From NCBI GenBank assembly GCA_036383515.1, contig DASVOE010000140.1:1-41942 (forward strand): a stretch of DNA of 41,942 bases. The letters run 5' to 3'. Source of the DNA: CADEDV01 sp036383515 (lineage in GTDB: Bacteria > Bacteroidota > Bacteroidia > Chitinophagales > Chitinophagaceae). Shown here piece by piece: positions 26,410 through 36,208 of the stretch (positions are counted from its first letter, which is position 1; the number at the start of each line of letters is the position of its first letter). The notes below the pieces were generated by a model, which did not search any database, was not told the DNA's origin, and worked only from the letters and a program-made list of their open reading frames with translations. The position numbers were made by a program, and so were the translations under genes.

Positions 26410-28152
26410 TTACCAATTAAACGGAAGATACCAGTTTGCCGGGTCCATTAGTTTAGTTCTTATAGCCGCTGCGTTTCCGCTTCCGTCTTTTAAAATTTTA
26501 TTATAAATTTTATCAGCAATGACCGAAGGATCATTTCTCCTGAGCGCTATTCGTAACAAATCAGGCCAGCGGGTGCCTTCAAAAGCATTTTCTAATGCAC
26601 CTTCTTTTATTAATCCATTTTCAATACTAATTAAACTGTCCGATGCAGAAATACTAACATTCATCACATTCGCTCTCCCCCTTATTCCAGTATTCCGATA
26701 CCAGTCTGCACGATAATAAGGAACACCTGAACCACCACTGTTTCTTGCATCAAAATTGAAAGGGTAAGGCTCCCACAAGGTATTATGATAGGGTGTAACA
26801 TCAGAGCCCGTAGCAGGATACGCACTGGCAATTCCACCGTTCCATAATCCCCAGGCAAGCCTATACTTACCTGCCCGGTTTGCCGCTTCACAAAATCTTA
26901 AATGCAAATGTGTTTGACGATATAGAAACCATTTCCCGTTTTTAGTAAGTAAATTAAAGGGACTAAGATTTGTATAGTTAATATAGTTATACAAATACTT
27001 CATGACCACTGGCTGGCCATTCATATTGGTTGTGCTTAAAAGCTTTCTGGCATCATAAGGAATAGATAAACCTTGAGCTGGCAACTGCGTTTCACCATCC
27101 CAAAGATCCATTATTTCCTGAGATGGCTTTATTAAATAATTACCGCCGGAGGGTGAGAATAGTTTAATAAGCGAATTGTCAGGCTTAAACTTGCTGTCAA
27201 AGGGTAATGCCCATATCCACTCCCTGTTTACATTGTCAGAACCAAAAGGCTGTTCGAACATTAACCTCCATCCATCATTATAAACCAGTGTTGTTGCATC
27301 GCCAGGTCTTGAATAATATAGCTGATGTCCTCTTAAGCTTGACCCCCAGCCACCGATTCTATATTGAGTATAATAGTTTTCGCCAAAAGCAGTGCCAGTA
27401 GCTATTTCCATCACCTGCCTGTAATAAGTTGCCGCCTTAACGTAATCATTTTTCCACAGATATAAATCGCCAAGTAAACATTTTTTATCAACAAAAAATT
27501 TTTGTGTTTGATATCCATCCACCGTGAGATTCAAATTAGTTCCGATAGGATAAGGATCTTTAAAAGGAAGTTTTTCCGTAAAGCTGATTAAACTATCAAG
27601 CAATACACCAAATGTTAACCGGGGAAAATTGCTGACATTTTTTACTGCATCAATATCTTTCAATGAGTTTGTTACATACGGCACTTGTCCAAAATGAATA
27701 CCGAGTTGGAGGTACAGAAAAGAACGTAATGCTCCAATATCAGAATAACGCTGGTTAAATTCCGACTCAGTCATTCTGCTCTGTGCTTTCATTACCTGGA
27801 AATTCTCCAGCACATCATTGCAGTTAACGATCAGTTCATAAAAAGGTCGCGGACTTGCATACGGGTTTCCGGATGTTACGGTATGTGTACTGATCTGGCG
27901 CAATGCTTCATCGGCATTAATTGTATAATCAAGCAGGTCACCCCTCAATTCATTCAGGATAACATACCTGTCTGCCAACCCCATAAACTTTCCATAGATA
28001 CCCACTACTGCCGCATCAGCATCATATACATTCTGGTAAGCCTGGCTATGATCCAGCTGATCCTGGGGCTTTATGTCAAACATTTTTTTACAACCGGAAA
28101 AAAAGAAACCGGTCATCAGCAATGCAACAATCAATTTAGTCATTCGTTTCAT
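26410..28152 (-). CDS. SusD/RagB-type outer-membrane glycan-binding lipoprotein (second pair)
   Basis: This 580-residue protein has a lipobox FFFSGCKK (Cys21) and the SusD start pattern MFDIKPQDQLDHSQAYQNVYDADAAVVGIYG. TPR-like helices follow (SDIGALRSFLYLQLGIHFGQVPYV, FVDKKCLLGDLYLWKNDYVKAATYYRQVM), and the SusD C-terminal domain has HLRFCEAANRAGKYRLAWGL, GRANVMNVSISASDSLISIENG and ENAFEGTRWPDLLRIALRR. SusD proteins sit as a lid on the SusC channel and bind oligosaccharides. This one is 38 nt after its SusC partner. It differs strongly from the other SusD here, so the pairs probably take different fragments. Its last 16 residues are duplicated at 25600-25653. Confidence 0.93.
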   Translation of the reverse strand: MKRMTKLIVALLMTGFFFSGCKKMFDIKPQDQLDHSQAYQNVYDADAAVVGIYGKFMGLADRYVILNELRGDLLDYTINADEALRQISTHTVTSGNPYASPRPFYELIVNCNDVLENFQVMKAQSRMTESEFNQRYSDIGALRSFLYLQLGIHFGQVPYVTNSLKDIDAVKNVSNFPRLTFGVLLDSLISFTEKLPFKDPYPIGTNLNLTVDGYQTQKFFVDKKCLLGDLYLWKNDYVKAATYYRQVMEIATGTAFGENYYTQYRIGGWGSSLRGHQLYYSRPGDATTLVYNDGWRLMFEQPFGSDNVNREWIWALPFDSKFKPDNSLIKLFSPSGGNYLIKPSQEIMDLWDGETQLPAQGLSIPYDARKLLSTTNMNGQPVVMKYLYNYINYTNLSPFNLLTKNGKWFLYRQTHLHLRFCEAANRAGKYRLAWGLWNGGIASAYPATGSDVTPYHNTLWEPYPFNFDARNSGGSGVPYYRADWYRNTGIRGRANVMNVSISASDSLISIENGLIKEGALENAFEGTRWPDLLRIALRRNDPSVIADKIYNKILKDGSGNAAAIRTKLMDPANWYLPFNW

Positions 28153-28190
28153 ACTCGTTTTTTGAAAAGTTCAATTCTTCAGATGCTATA

Positions 28191-31100
28191 TTAAAAACCA
28201 AGTTTTACACCCAATGTTACTGACCTGAATTGTGGATCCAACCCTGTATCAATACCCTGGGCAAACGGGCTTGGACTGGCACTAAACTCCGGGTCATAAC
28301 CCATATATTTTGTAAAGGTCAGCAGGTTGTTTCCTACCGCATACACAGTAGCGTTTTTCAGAAAGCCGTCTTTCACCGGCAATTCATACGAAAGGGATAA
28401 AGAACGAAGACGGAGGTATGAACCATCTTCAATCCACCGGTCGCTGAACCGGCTGTTGCCCATCGGGTCACCATAAGTCGCTTTAGGTGTAGTAGTTTGC
28501 TGTCCTTCAGCCCGCCACCTGTTTACCACACTTTGCAACTGATTCTCTATTCCACTTGCAGATTCGAGGCGGTAACGGAGATAATTAAATACATCATTCC
28601 CTTTTACAAAAGTGAACAAGGCTTCCAGCTGCAGTTTTTTGTAAATAAACCGGTTGGTAAAACCGCCAAAGAACTCCGGGTTAGGATCACCAATGACCTG
28701 CCGGTCATTGCCATCAATTATCTTATCTCCATTAAGATCTTTAAAACGAATATCACCGGCACCAAATGCACTATAGGATCCATCAAAATTCTTCTTTGTT
28801 AATCCTGCTGCTGTTGCTTCTGCTGATGTACTAAACACACCTTCGGATATATAACCATAAAATAAATTAGCGGGATTTCCATTCTGCGTAAGGATTTCTG
28901 CACCTGCATAGTTGGTAATAAATTTTCCATTGGGTACTGATCCTATTTTATTCTTATAAGTTCCTGCATCCAGGTTAATATCCCATTTAAAGTTTGGTTG
29001 ATTCATCAACCGTACGTTCATGCTGACTTCTATCCCCGTATTATCCATATTTCCATTGTTCGTAACAATGGTATTGAAACCCGTAGCTGCAGGTAGTTCT
29101 TCATATACAAGCATATTGCTTGTTTTGTTTTTATAAACATCAATTGTCAGTCCCAGGCGTTCGTTGAAAGCAGCAAGATCAAGACCGAGGTTTATCTTGT
29201 CGCCGGTTTCCCACTGCAGGTAAGGATTGGCAATTCCGTTTCGCACCAGGCCCTGCATACCGAGAAGGTTTTGAGAACCGTAGGTTTGCCTGCTGGTATA
29301 ATTTCCGATATCATCATTGCCGGTAATGCTGTAAGAGGCCCGGAGTTTCAACAAATCAATTTTTGAGCCGGCCATAAAATTTTCGGATGACAGTAACCAT
29401 GCAAGACTGATGGAAGGGAACAAACCAAATTTAGCCCCGGCTATCGTTACCCCGTTTTCAGCTTTACTGCCAAACCTTGAAGAACCATCCATGGCAGCAT
29501 TGAAACTTACAAATAATTTATTCCTGAACCCATAATCAAAGTTGAAATAAGTGTTCATCCAATTCCATTCGCCAATAGCCCCGCCTACCTGGCGTAAGGC
29601 ATTAAGACCATTTTGCACACTGATTAATTCATCTGTAGGAGAATTGAAGCCCAGTGCAAAATCCTGTTCAGCTTCATTGTGCTGGTAGCGGATACCCAAC
29701 CGGCTTTGAAACTGGTGATCTCTTTTAATCGTCTTTTTATACTCCAGCCTCGAGTCCGTGAAAAAAGCAAACAATCTTTTTACCTGTGATCCAAGCCTGC
29801 TATCAAGAACAGCATTGCTGACACTGTCATTGGCAACGCCTTTACGCGGGATAAAAATATTTTCACGCACTTTATCATATATCACCCCAAACAGGGTAGA
29901 GGCATTCAATCCCTTTTTTATTTCATAATTAAAGCTGAACGAACCAGCAAAGCGATAGTATTTATTATACGCCTGCATGGTATTGATCAAAGCAGTAGGA
30001 TTGCCGGCACCTAATATATCCACATCCTCCAGGTTAGGAGAAAAAACACCCTTACTGTTTACTTCGTTCGATGTTAAGAAAGGCGCTTTAGTGAGAGCTA
30101 GGTATAGCGGAGCTGTTTTATCTGCGATGCCCTGGTCTTTAAGGTTTTGTTCATTAAAGGTGAAAGATAAATTAGCCGACCCGGTTAATCGTTTAGAAAA
30201 ATTAAACGCAGCATTAAAACGGGTATTATACCTTGAGAGATCAGTAGTTTTTACTACTCCTTTGGCTTTTGCATATCCTACACTGAGGGCATAAGTGGCT
30301 ATATTATCTCCGCCGGTTACTTTCAGGTAATAATTATTAGTGACGCTATTGTCAAAAATATTTTTTTGCCAGTTCGTATGATTATGATACCTGTAATACT
30401 CAGGATTGCCCGTGGTATCATCATTCATATAAGGCATCGCATTAACCTGCGCCGACGAAAGTCCTTTACTTTGTAATATTTCACTTAAATAGATACGGTA
30501 ATTATCTGCATCCATGACCGGAAGCAACGAAGGTTTTTGGTTTATGCTGGTATAAGCGCCAAAGTCTATAACCGTAGCCTGCTTTTTAGCTCTCGCTGTA
30601 GTAATAATAATAGCACCGTTTGCGCCTTTAGCCCCGTAAATAGAAGCAGCGTCTTTTAATACTGTTATATTTTCCACATCCTGCGCATTGATCAACGCAA
30701 AAGGGTTTGTATAATTATTGGCGATTATACTTTGCCCATAATCATTGATGTCATATAGCATTCCATCAACAATAACCAATGGTTTATTGGTGCCATACAA
30801 TGAATTGTAGCCCCGTAAAAAAAGATTCGATCCCACCCCGGGCGTTCCTGATCTCCTGATACTCTGCAGCCCTGCTACCTGGCCTTGCAATAAAGCATCA
30901 ATTGTTTCCATTGGTCTTTTCCATTCACCGGTTTGATTATAGATATCAGCCGAAGCAGTTAGTTCTCTTTTGGGTGTTGCAGTAAAAGGCATGGTCACGC
31001 TTTCCTGGTAAGAGGTGAGTGAGGCATCCTGTAATGAGATACTGATACGTTGCCTTTGTTTCAACGCCATTTGTTTTGATCCGTATCCTTCTGCAGTAAT

Positions 31101-31373
31101 AACTATATCGTCTGTATACGAGGAAACATTGAGTTTGAATTCTCCTTTATCATCAGTAATAGCAGCAGAAAAACCGGTAACACTTACGCTTGCACCGGCA
31201 ATTGGTTTTTTGGTAGCAGCATCGGTGACGGTTCCGGTCAGCAAATGTTTTGGCGCTGCAGGAGAAGTTACCGTGGCAGGTGCTTGTGCATAAAGATCTC
31301 CTGCTATCAGCAGCATGCCGGACAGAACTATTCCTTTTGTTATTCTTATTACGCTATTTAGATACATCAGCAT
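28191..31373 (-). CDS. SusC/RagA-type TonB-dependent transporter (second pair)
   Basis: The protein has 1060 residues from the first ATG (31373); an ATG two codons later (31367) is also possible. A signal peptide (cut near LYAQ30) precedes a carboxypeptidase-regulatory-like domain (LLTGTVTDAATKKPIAGASV, ITDDKGEFKLNVSS). The plug follows (ETIDALLQGQVAGLQSIRRS, GSNLFLRGYNSL, PLVIVDGMLYDIND, VENITVLKDAASIYGAKGAN, AIIITT). The remainder is the 22-strand barrel, ending in the aromatic GVKLGF. I saw no clear TonB box between the N-terminal domain and the plug. It imports oligosaccharides across the outer membrane using TonB energy. It lies 21 nt after the FAS1 gene. Confidence 0.94.
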   Translation of the reverse strand: MLMYLNSVIRITKGIVLSGMLLIAGDLYAQAPATVTSPAAPKHLLTGTVTDAATKKPIAGASVSVTGFSAAITDDKGEFKLNVSSYTDDIVITAEGYGSKQMALKQRQRISISLQDASLTSYQESVTMPFTATPKRELTASADIYNQTGEWKRPMETIDALLQGQVAGLQSIRRSGTPGVGSNLFLRGYNSLYGTNKPLVIVDGMLYDINDYGQSIIANNYTNPFALINAQDVENITVLKDAASIYGAKGANGAIIITTARAKKQATVIDFGAYTSINQKPSLLPVMDADNYRIYLSEILQSKGLSSAQVNAMPYMNDDTTGNPEYYRYHNHTNWQKNIFDNSVTNNYYLKVTGGDNIATYALSVGYAKAKGVVKTTDLSRYNTRFNAAFNFSKRLTGSANLSFTFNEQNLKDQGIADKTAPLYLALTKAPFLTSNEVNSKGVFSPNLEDVDILGAGNPTALINTMQAYNKYYRFAGSFSFNYEIKKGLNASTLFGVIYDKVRENIFIPRKGVANDSVSNAVLDSRLGSQVKRLFAFFTDSRLEYKKTIKRDHQFQSRLGIRYQHNEAEQDFALGFNSPTDELISVQNGLNALRQVGGAIGEWNWMNTYFNFDYGFRNKLFVSFNAAMDGSSRFGSKAENGVTIAGAKFGLFPSISLAWLLSSENFMAGSKIDLLKLRASYSITGNDDIGNYTSRQTYGSQNLLGMQGLVRNGIANPYLQWETGDKINLGLDLAAFNERLGLTIDVYKNKTSNMLVYEELPAATGFNTIVTNNGNMDNTGIEVSMNVRLMNQPNFKWDINLDAGTYKNKIGSVPNGKFITNYAGAEILTQNGNPANLFYGYISEGVFSTSAEATAAGLTKKNFDGSYSAFGAGDIRFKDLNGDKIIDGNDRQVIGDPNPEFFGGFTNRFIYKKLQLEALFTFVKGNDVFNYLRYRLESASGIENQLQSVVNRWRAEGQQTTTPKATYGDPMGNSRFSDRWIEDGSYLRLRSLSLSYELPVKDGFLKNATVYAVGNNLLTFTKYMGYDPEFSASPSPFAQGIDTGLDPQFRSVTLGVKLGF

Positions 31374-31394
31374 TTCAATTTTTTAATCAGTTAA

Positions 31395-32834
31395 TTATAA
31401 GCCGGGCACTAATTTTATATAATCACATACTAACGGATTCGCTGCTGTAGTAGTACTGTTTGCAGCCGTGAGGTAAATATTGTATTTGGGCCAATACCTT
31501 GTATTGGTAAACTCACCTATATATATTTCATCAAAAATATTTTGTGCAACCGTGATATATGGAAAGATGGCAGCATTAGGGTCACCAATCCCAAGTTTCT
31601 GTGTAAATGTGGCTGTCTGAAAATCATTCAGCGCTACCCAATACGCTTTGTATTTAACAGCAGGCATTTCAGCAATCTCGTAGCGGATATTAAACAGGGC
31701 TACGCCATGACCCAGCACCAATACATCCCGGAAATCTTTTCCCGTAACAGGATTATGCCTGTCGCGGAAATAGGTATTGCTTCTTCTGTTATTACTGGTG
31801 GAGGTATAATTTTCTGCCTGTATAAGGTAGGTCTTGAATTTATCCAATGGTTTTACATCCAGCTTGCTCATGATGTAAACAATGCCATTACTTGTTTTTA
31901 CGGTTCTTACAATAGCTGTACGGTCAATACCTACTTTAGTACCCGATTTGGATAGTATCGTATCGGGTATAGTAGCCGGGTCATATACAGTATCCACTGC
32001 AAAGTCTTTTACCACATTCCAGCTTGCAGTCATTGTTGTGCTATCCACTGTGCCCGTTGGAAAATAGGTTTTGTATTTATTTACTTCTATATCCCAGGCA
32101 GCATCTGTCAGCATAAAATAAGTGTATTGCTTTTGCTCATTTCTCAGATCATGTACCTGGTTCCAAAACAGGTTAGTGTAAATAGAATCTGTGCCCGGCT
32201 GGTAAATGGGTTCGCCGGTATTGGGGTCTACACCAATAATAACAGCATTAGAAACATCAAACACATTGCGGAAAAGGGTTTGCATAAAAGCAGATTGCTT
32301 AACCGGGGCCAGTGAATTATTGGTCATAAACTCCCAGCCATTGTCCAGCGCCGGCAATACCTTGTTTATTACCTGCAGTATTCCATTAGAGGCATATTTA
32401 TCGGCTATAGTAATCGTTGCTCCTTCAATATTGTTGCGCAGCATGTTATTGTATTTGCCATTCAGCATAGCTATTCTTGCAACGGACAACGTGGTAGTAG
32501 TGCGGTAAAGCTGGCTGGCGATATGGTTGCCGATAAATTTTTTGAGCCGGGCAGGAGTATTGAGAACTGCCGGATCAACCCCTGCAAAATAACTGTTAGA
32601 AGGTGCGAATACCGTAAAGGTTTTTGAAGAAATTAATTCTTTGTCGTAGCCGGTTGCTTTCAGGTAGCCTGCAAATGTGCTGAGGTCCGGGTTTTCCTCT
32701 ACCAGTTGCATCAGGTTTTTCTTTAAAGATCCATCTGATATTTCATTGTGCTCATCGGTCATTTTTTTACAACCGGTAAGCAATATAACCGTGCATGCAA
32801 CAGCAATAACCTTTTGCCAAAAACGTATTCTCAT
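31395..32834 (-). CDS. Lipoprotein with two FAS1 domains and a C-terminal beta domain
   Basis: This 479-residue protein has lipobox LLTGCKK (Cys22) followed by M-T-D-E, an acidic stretch like Bacteroidota surface export signals. FAS1 domain 1 spans about 38-165 (H1 box FTVFAPSNSYF, H2 box NGILQVINKVL). FAS1 domain 2 spans about 168-330 and is degenerate (TYFMLTDAAWDIEV, NGIVYIMSKLDV). The last 150 residues are a different beta-rich domain (FKTYLIQAENYTSTS, VKYKAYWVALNDFQTATFTQ, ending CDYIKLVPGL) that resembles a CBM6/35-like jelly roll. FAS1 domains are known from adhesins and surface lipoproteins. Here the place between SusD and SusC points to a surface glycan-binding role like SusE/SusF, which is inference. 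It lies 42 nt after the other FAS1 gene. Confidence 0.82.
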   Translation of the reverse strand: MRIRFWQKVIAVACTVILLTGCKKMTDEHNEISDGSLKKNLMQLVEENPDLSTFAGYLKATGYDKELISSKTFTVFAPSNSYFAGVDPAVLNTPARLKKFIGNHIASQLYRTTTTLSVARIAMLNGKYNNMLRNNIEGATITIADKYASNGILQVINKVLPALDNGWEFMTNNSLAPVKQSAFMQTLFRNVFDVSNAVIIGVDPNTGEPIYQPGTDSIYTNLFWNQVHDLRNEQKQYTYFMLTDAAWDIEVNKYKTYFPTGTVDSTTMTASWNVVKDFAVDTVYDPATIPDTILSKSGTKVGIDRTAIVRTVKTSNGIVYIMSKLDVKPLDKFKTYLIQAENYTSTSNNRRSNTYFRDRHNPVTGKDFRDVLVLGHGVALFNIRYEIAEMPAVKYKAYWVALNDFQTATFTQKLGIGDPNAAIFPYITVAQNIFDEIYIGEFTNTRYWPKYNIYLTAANSTTTAANPLVCDYIKLVPGL

Positions 32835-32876
32835 TACATTATTTTTTATTATCCTTTACCTGACAATTTAGTTTTC

Positions 32877-34574
32877 TCAGAAATAAATTTTATCACCATT
32901 AGGTCTAAACCTGGGTAATACCTGGTTTTCATCTACAGGTATGAAATGAATCATGTCAAGATTGTTATTATTCTGTGTACCTGATAATGGTGTGATGCGG
33001 ATGGTTTGCTGCTGTGTAGTTGGAAAATCAATAACTCCAACCTGTCTTGCAGCCTGCCGGTTGCCGGTACCCGTATTTTCAATATAACGTTTCCAGCCGA
33101 TGGCTTCCAATTCAGCATCTGTACCTACAGGTTTTGCTTCAGTAAAGTTCACAGTGCGTTGCATCAATACTCCATTCACTTCCACCTGGCAAAGCATATT
33201 GGAGCTGGATGATTGTTTTTGCCAGGAGTAACAAATCCAGACCTTATACCTGCCTTTAATAATGGGCGGTGTTTTCATTTCCCACCAAATGGGGCGATTG
33301 GGCAATCCCATCGGCAGCATGTTTACATCATTATTAACTGAATAATTGGTAACTGAGCTTGACGTTGAATACAGGTATGAAAGTGTATTGGTACTGGCGA
33401 GCGGCCCCCAACCCCAATAATGATCTTTGATCGGATTATCAGCTTCTGTTGCTCTTTTAAAATCGTAGTTAGCCCGTTTATAATAAGCCGGCAGTTTCAT
33501 AATCTCATCAAAGGAGGATACATCCCAATACAGGGCTGTTGGTTTCCGGTATTTGACCATAAAGTGTGCAGCCATATCATGCCATACACCATTGGTAGCG
33601 GCAATATCACTTTTGGCCCTGTTCACTTTTACACCTATTTCAAGCACATCATTAAATACATCCTGGTTAAGCACTACATCCTGGCCAATCAGTTTTACAC
33701 TGATTACTTCCTGGGGCAGTTTTGTTTCATGTGTGGATGTTGCAATGATATCGCCAAGGAATTTTAAGCCGCCTGAAATATGATAGGCTACATACATGTG
33801 AAGGCTGTCATTGGCATTTAAAGGATTACCGGTTTGAGAATATTTGGTCTTAAGCTGAGCATAACTATTGATGCCACTATCTGCAAGTGCCTGGTTGCTT
33901 TCGGCAAACACGGTCATCCACCTGTTGGCCAGGTTGGGATCAACTGTATTTAAAAGTGTGTAATAGCCTGTGGCCTGTAAGGCCTGTACGAAAATGGAAT
34001 ATTCTGGTTTTTCTGAAAGTTGAACTGCAATTGTTTTTGTAGCAGGAAGCAATACATTATCTACCTGATGAATGATCCCATTACCCACCCTGATATTTGT
34101 TTTGGTTACCGATGCCTGGCGGTTTACAATATAGCTCGATACTCCACCTTTGAATGCAACTGATGTAACAAGAAATTGACCATACATGGTAATGACAGGC
34201 AGTTTGCCATCAGTAAAAGAGCCGGTAAGAATGGTATCCTCCAGTAAGTGCAGGCGAACCATGTCTTTCAGCGTATTTAAATCTGCAGCTTCTACGGATG
34301 AAGCATTAATTTTTTGCAGGTAAGTTCTTACGCCGCTATTTGTAGGGGCAAAGCAGGTATAGGCACCGTAGGCATTCAGGAAAGCGGCAGTTTCCGTCCT
34401 TTCCAGTATCTGGCGAAATAGCGAAAAAGAATCGGAGTGTTTATCCAGGTAGCCAACTATATTCACATCGCTGGTCGTAGTTTCCACGATCTCTGTTTTT
34501 CTACATGAGAGTACAAAGACCAACAAGGGAACAAGAATGATCAACCCGGGAACCCAAATAGTGCTCTTTTTCAT
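32877..34574 (-). CDS. Lipoprotein with two FAS1 domains and a C-terminal beta domain
   Basis: This 565-residue protein has a long hydrophobic signal and lipobox FVLSCRK (Cys24). FAS1 domain 1 spans about 35-180 (AYTCFAPTNSGVRTYL, GNGIIHQVDNVLLP). FAS1 domain 2 spans about 182-345 (MTVFAESNQALADSG, NGVWHDMAAHFMVKYRKP). The remaining 220 residues, starting near ALYWDVSSFDEI, form a beta-rich domain (IKGRYKVWICYSWQKQ, LCQVEVNGVLMQRTVNF, LDMIHFIPVDENQ). The final D-x-I-x-x-x-P pattern is shared with the C-terminus of the neighbouring FAS1 protein. The two are therefore paralogues in layout but much diverged. The gene follows SusD by 67 nt, and a hairpin in that gap may set its level relative to SusCD. 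It is probably surface-exposed and binds the substrate or cell-wall glycan. Confidence 0.82.
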   Translation of the reverse strand: MKKSTIWVPGLIILVPLLVFVLSCRKTEIVETTTSDVNIVGYLDKHSDSFSLFRQILERTETAAFLNAYGAYTCFAPTNSGVRTYLQKINASSVEAADLNTLKDMVRLHLLEDTILTGSFTDGKLPVITMYGQFLVTSVAFKGGVSSYIVNRQASVTKTNIRVGNGIIHQVDNVLLPATKTIAVQLSEKPEYSIFVQALQATGYYTLLNTVDPNLANRWMTVFAESNQALADSGINSYAQLKTKYSQTGNPLNANDSLHMYVAYHISGGLKFLGDIIATSTHETKLPQEVISVKLIGQDVVLNQDVFNDVLEIGVKVNRAKSDIAATNGVWHDMAAHFMVKYRKPTALYWDVSSFDEIMKLPAYYKRANYDFKRATEADNPIKDHYWGWGPLASTNTLSYLYSTSSSVTNYSVNNDVNMLPMGLPNRPIWWEMKTPPIIKGRYKVWICYSWQKQSSSSNMLCQVEVNGVLMQRTVNFTEAKPVGTDAELEAIGWKRYIENTGTGNRQAARQVGVIDFPTTQQQTIRITPLSGTQNNNNLDMIHFIPVDENQVLPRFRPNGDKIYF

Positions 34575-34599
34575 GTGCGTAATTTTTATTTATTTGTTT

Positions 34600-34632
34600 C
34601 ATGGAATTCGTTCGTGATAATCGCATTCCATG
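34600..34632. promoter_or_regulatory. Inverted repeat between SusD and the FAS1 gene
   Basis: The arms CATGGAAT (34600-34607) and ATTCCATG (34625-34632) are perfect 8-bp inverses around a 17-nt spacer. It lies 10 nt past the SusD stop and 26 nt before the FAS1 start. There is no T-run, so a partial terminator, an mRNA-stabilising hairpin or a protein-binding site are all possible. Confidence 0.45.
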
Positions 34633-34641
34633 TCTATTATA

Positions 34642-36189
34642 TTATTTATAAAAGGGATTTTGAACAAGTAATTTATTTGTCTGCAATTCCTTTAAATATA
34701 TGGGTAAATAATGTGCGTTTTTATCCTGCATTTTTGCCTGGGCAGATTGTTGCAGGTTGGAAGGAACACTAAGCGCTACCATATTCAACAGAATACTCAG
34801 CCGCTCATAATTATTTCTTTTTGCATTTCTCAACACATCATACCAGCGTTTACCTTCAAAGCAAAATTCTCTTGCTCTTTCCTGCAAAATGAAATCCTGG
34901 ATCAGGTTCTTATCCGTTGGTGCTGGTGCAAGATCAGTTGCCGCCAACGCATTGGCTCTTCTGCGGATAGTATAAATAATATCGAGCGCCTGCTGACCCT
35001 GCCCGGTTTCATTTAAAGCCTCTGCTTTCAGCATAAGAATATCAGCATACCTGTAAAAAAACCAGTGAGCATAGCTCTGATCAAAAGAACGGAGACCTGT
35101 AGTTGTTGCCCCCACGTATTTCCAGATGGTGGAAGTGGCAGCTCTTACAGAACCACCATCAGCTCTTATATCATAGTTATTATTGTTAGTAATATCTATT
35201 GTAAACACCCTGTCCATAAGATCAGGAGCGGCAATCCAGAGACGGTTTGAAATACTCGAAGAAAACATAGGAAAATAGGGGTTGAGCCGCTGTGCATCAA
35301 ACTGCAGCTCAAAAATTCCTTCGTTCGAATTTCCATTATAATAAAGCGTATTAAACCAGTCCGCATTATATTCAATGGCGGGCCCATTTACAGTAGCGCC
35401 CCGGATCAATCCAAATCTTTGTGAATTGATTATTTTATTACAGGCTGTGATGCATTCAGCATATTTATCCATCCACAGGTATACATCGGCCTGGATAGCA
35501 TTAATGGTATATTTTGTTACACGGCCTTTATCTGAGGCAGGATCACCATAGCTTGTTACGGCTTTGGTTTCTGCTTCGAGCAAGTCAGTTACAACCCGGT
35601 TTAATATAGAATCTTTTGATGCTTTAGCGAGGGGTGCTATATCTTCATCGGTGAGCGTTGCGGTCAGTTTCAGTGGCACTTCACCAAAACTTCTTACGAG
35701 ATAAAAATACATCAGCGCCCGGATGGTTAAGGCTTCGCTTACATAATTATCCAACTGTGCTTTTGTAAACGTGTTATCATTTGCCAGCACTTCAGGGGCT
35801 TTTTGTATTACCGTATTGCAAAAATTAATAGTGCGGTAAAAAGGTTTCCAGTTTGTATTCACGTTAGCGGGCTGAATATTCACATTCACCAATTCTATAT
35901 CATCGTTGCTGCTAAATGTAGCCGTAGCAACATTATCGGCCCTGCCTTCGCCCCATACAAAAAACAATTCTGCTAAGGATGGGATATAGTTCGTTTTTCC
36001 ATACGTACCGGTAGAACTTTCCAGCATCGAAGAATAAACACCAAACACTGCGGCTTTCACCTGCTCCTTAGTCTTCCAGAATTCTTCTTTAATTATTCCA
36101 TCCTGCGGCCGCAGATCAAGCCATTTTTTACAACCAGTGAATCCCACTGCAAGGAGCAAAACAAAGATGTATGAAATATTTTTTTTCAT
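34642..36189 (-). CDS. SusD/RagB-type outer-membrane glycan-binding lipoprotein (first pair)
   Basis: This 515-residue protein has lipobox VGFTGCKKWLDLRPQDGI (Cys20), the classic SusD beginning. The TPR-like region contains EALTIRALMYFYLVRSFGEVPL and YTINAIQADVYLWMDKYAECITACNKII. The C-terminal half has SYAHWFFYRYADILMLKAEALNETGQ, ALDIIYTIRRRAN, LIQDFILQERAREFCFEGKRWYDVLRNAKR and the ending LQTNKLLVQNPFYK. It is a standard RagB/SusD protein with both Pfam-type halves. It follows its SusC by 19 nt and should form a SusC2D2 pedal-bin import complex with it. It is much closer to canonical SusD than the second copy at 26410-28152. Confidence 0.95.
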   Translation of the reverse strand: MKKNISYIFVLLLAVGFTGCKKWLDLRPQDGIIKEEFWKTKEQVKAAVFGVYSSMLESSTGTYGKTNYIPSLAELFFVWGEGRADNVATATFSSNDDIELVNVNIQPANVNTNWKPFYRTINFCNTVIQKAPEVLANDNTFTKAQLDNYVSEALTIRALMYFYLVRSFGEVPLKLTATLTDEDIAPLAKASKDSILNRVVTDLLEAETKAVTSYGDPASDKGRVTKYTINAIQADVYLWMDKYAECITACNKIINSQRFGLIRGATVNGPAIEYNADWFNTLYYNGNSNEGIFELQFDAQRLNPYFPMFSSSISNRLWIAAPDLMDRVFTIDITNNNNYDIRADGGSVRAATSTIWKYVGATTTGLRSFDQSYAHWFFYRYADILMLKAEALNETGQGQQALDIIYTIRRRANALAATDLAPAPTDKNLIQDFILQERAREFCFEGKRWYDVLRNAKRNNYERLSILLNMVALSVPSNLQQSAQAKMQDKNAHYLPIYLKELQTNKLLVQNPFYK

Positions 36190-36208
36190 TCCAGCGATTT
36201 TTATTTTT

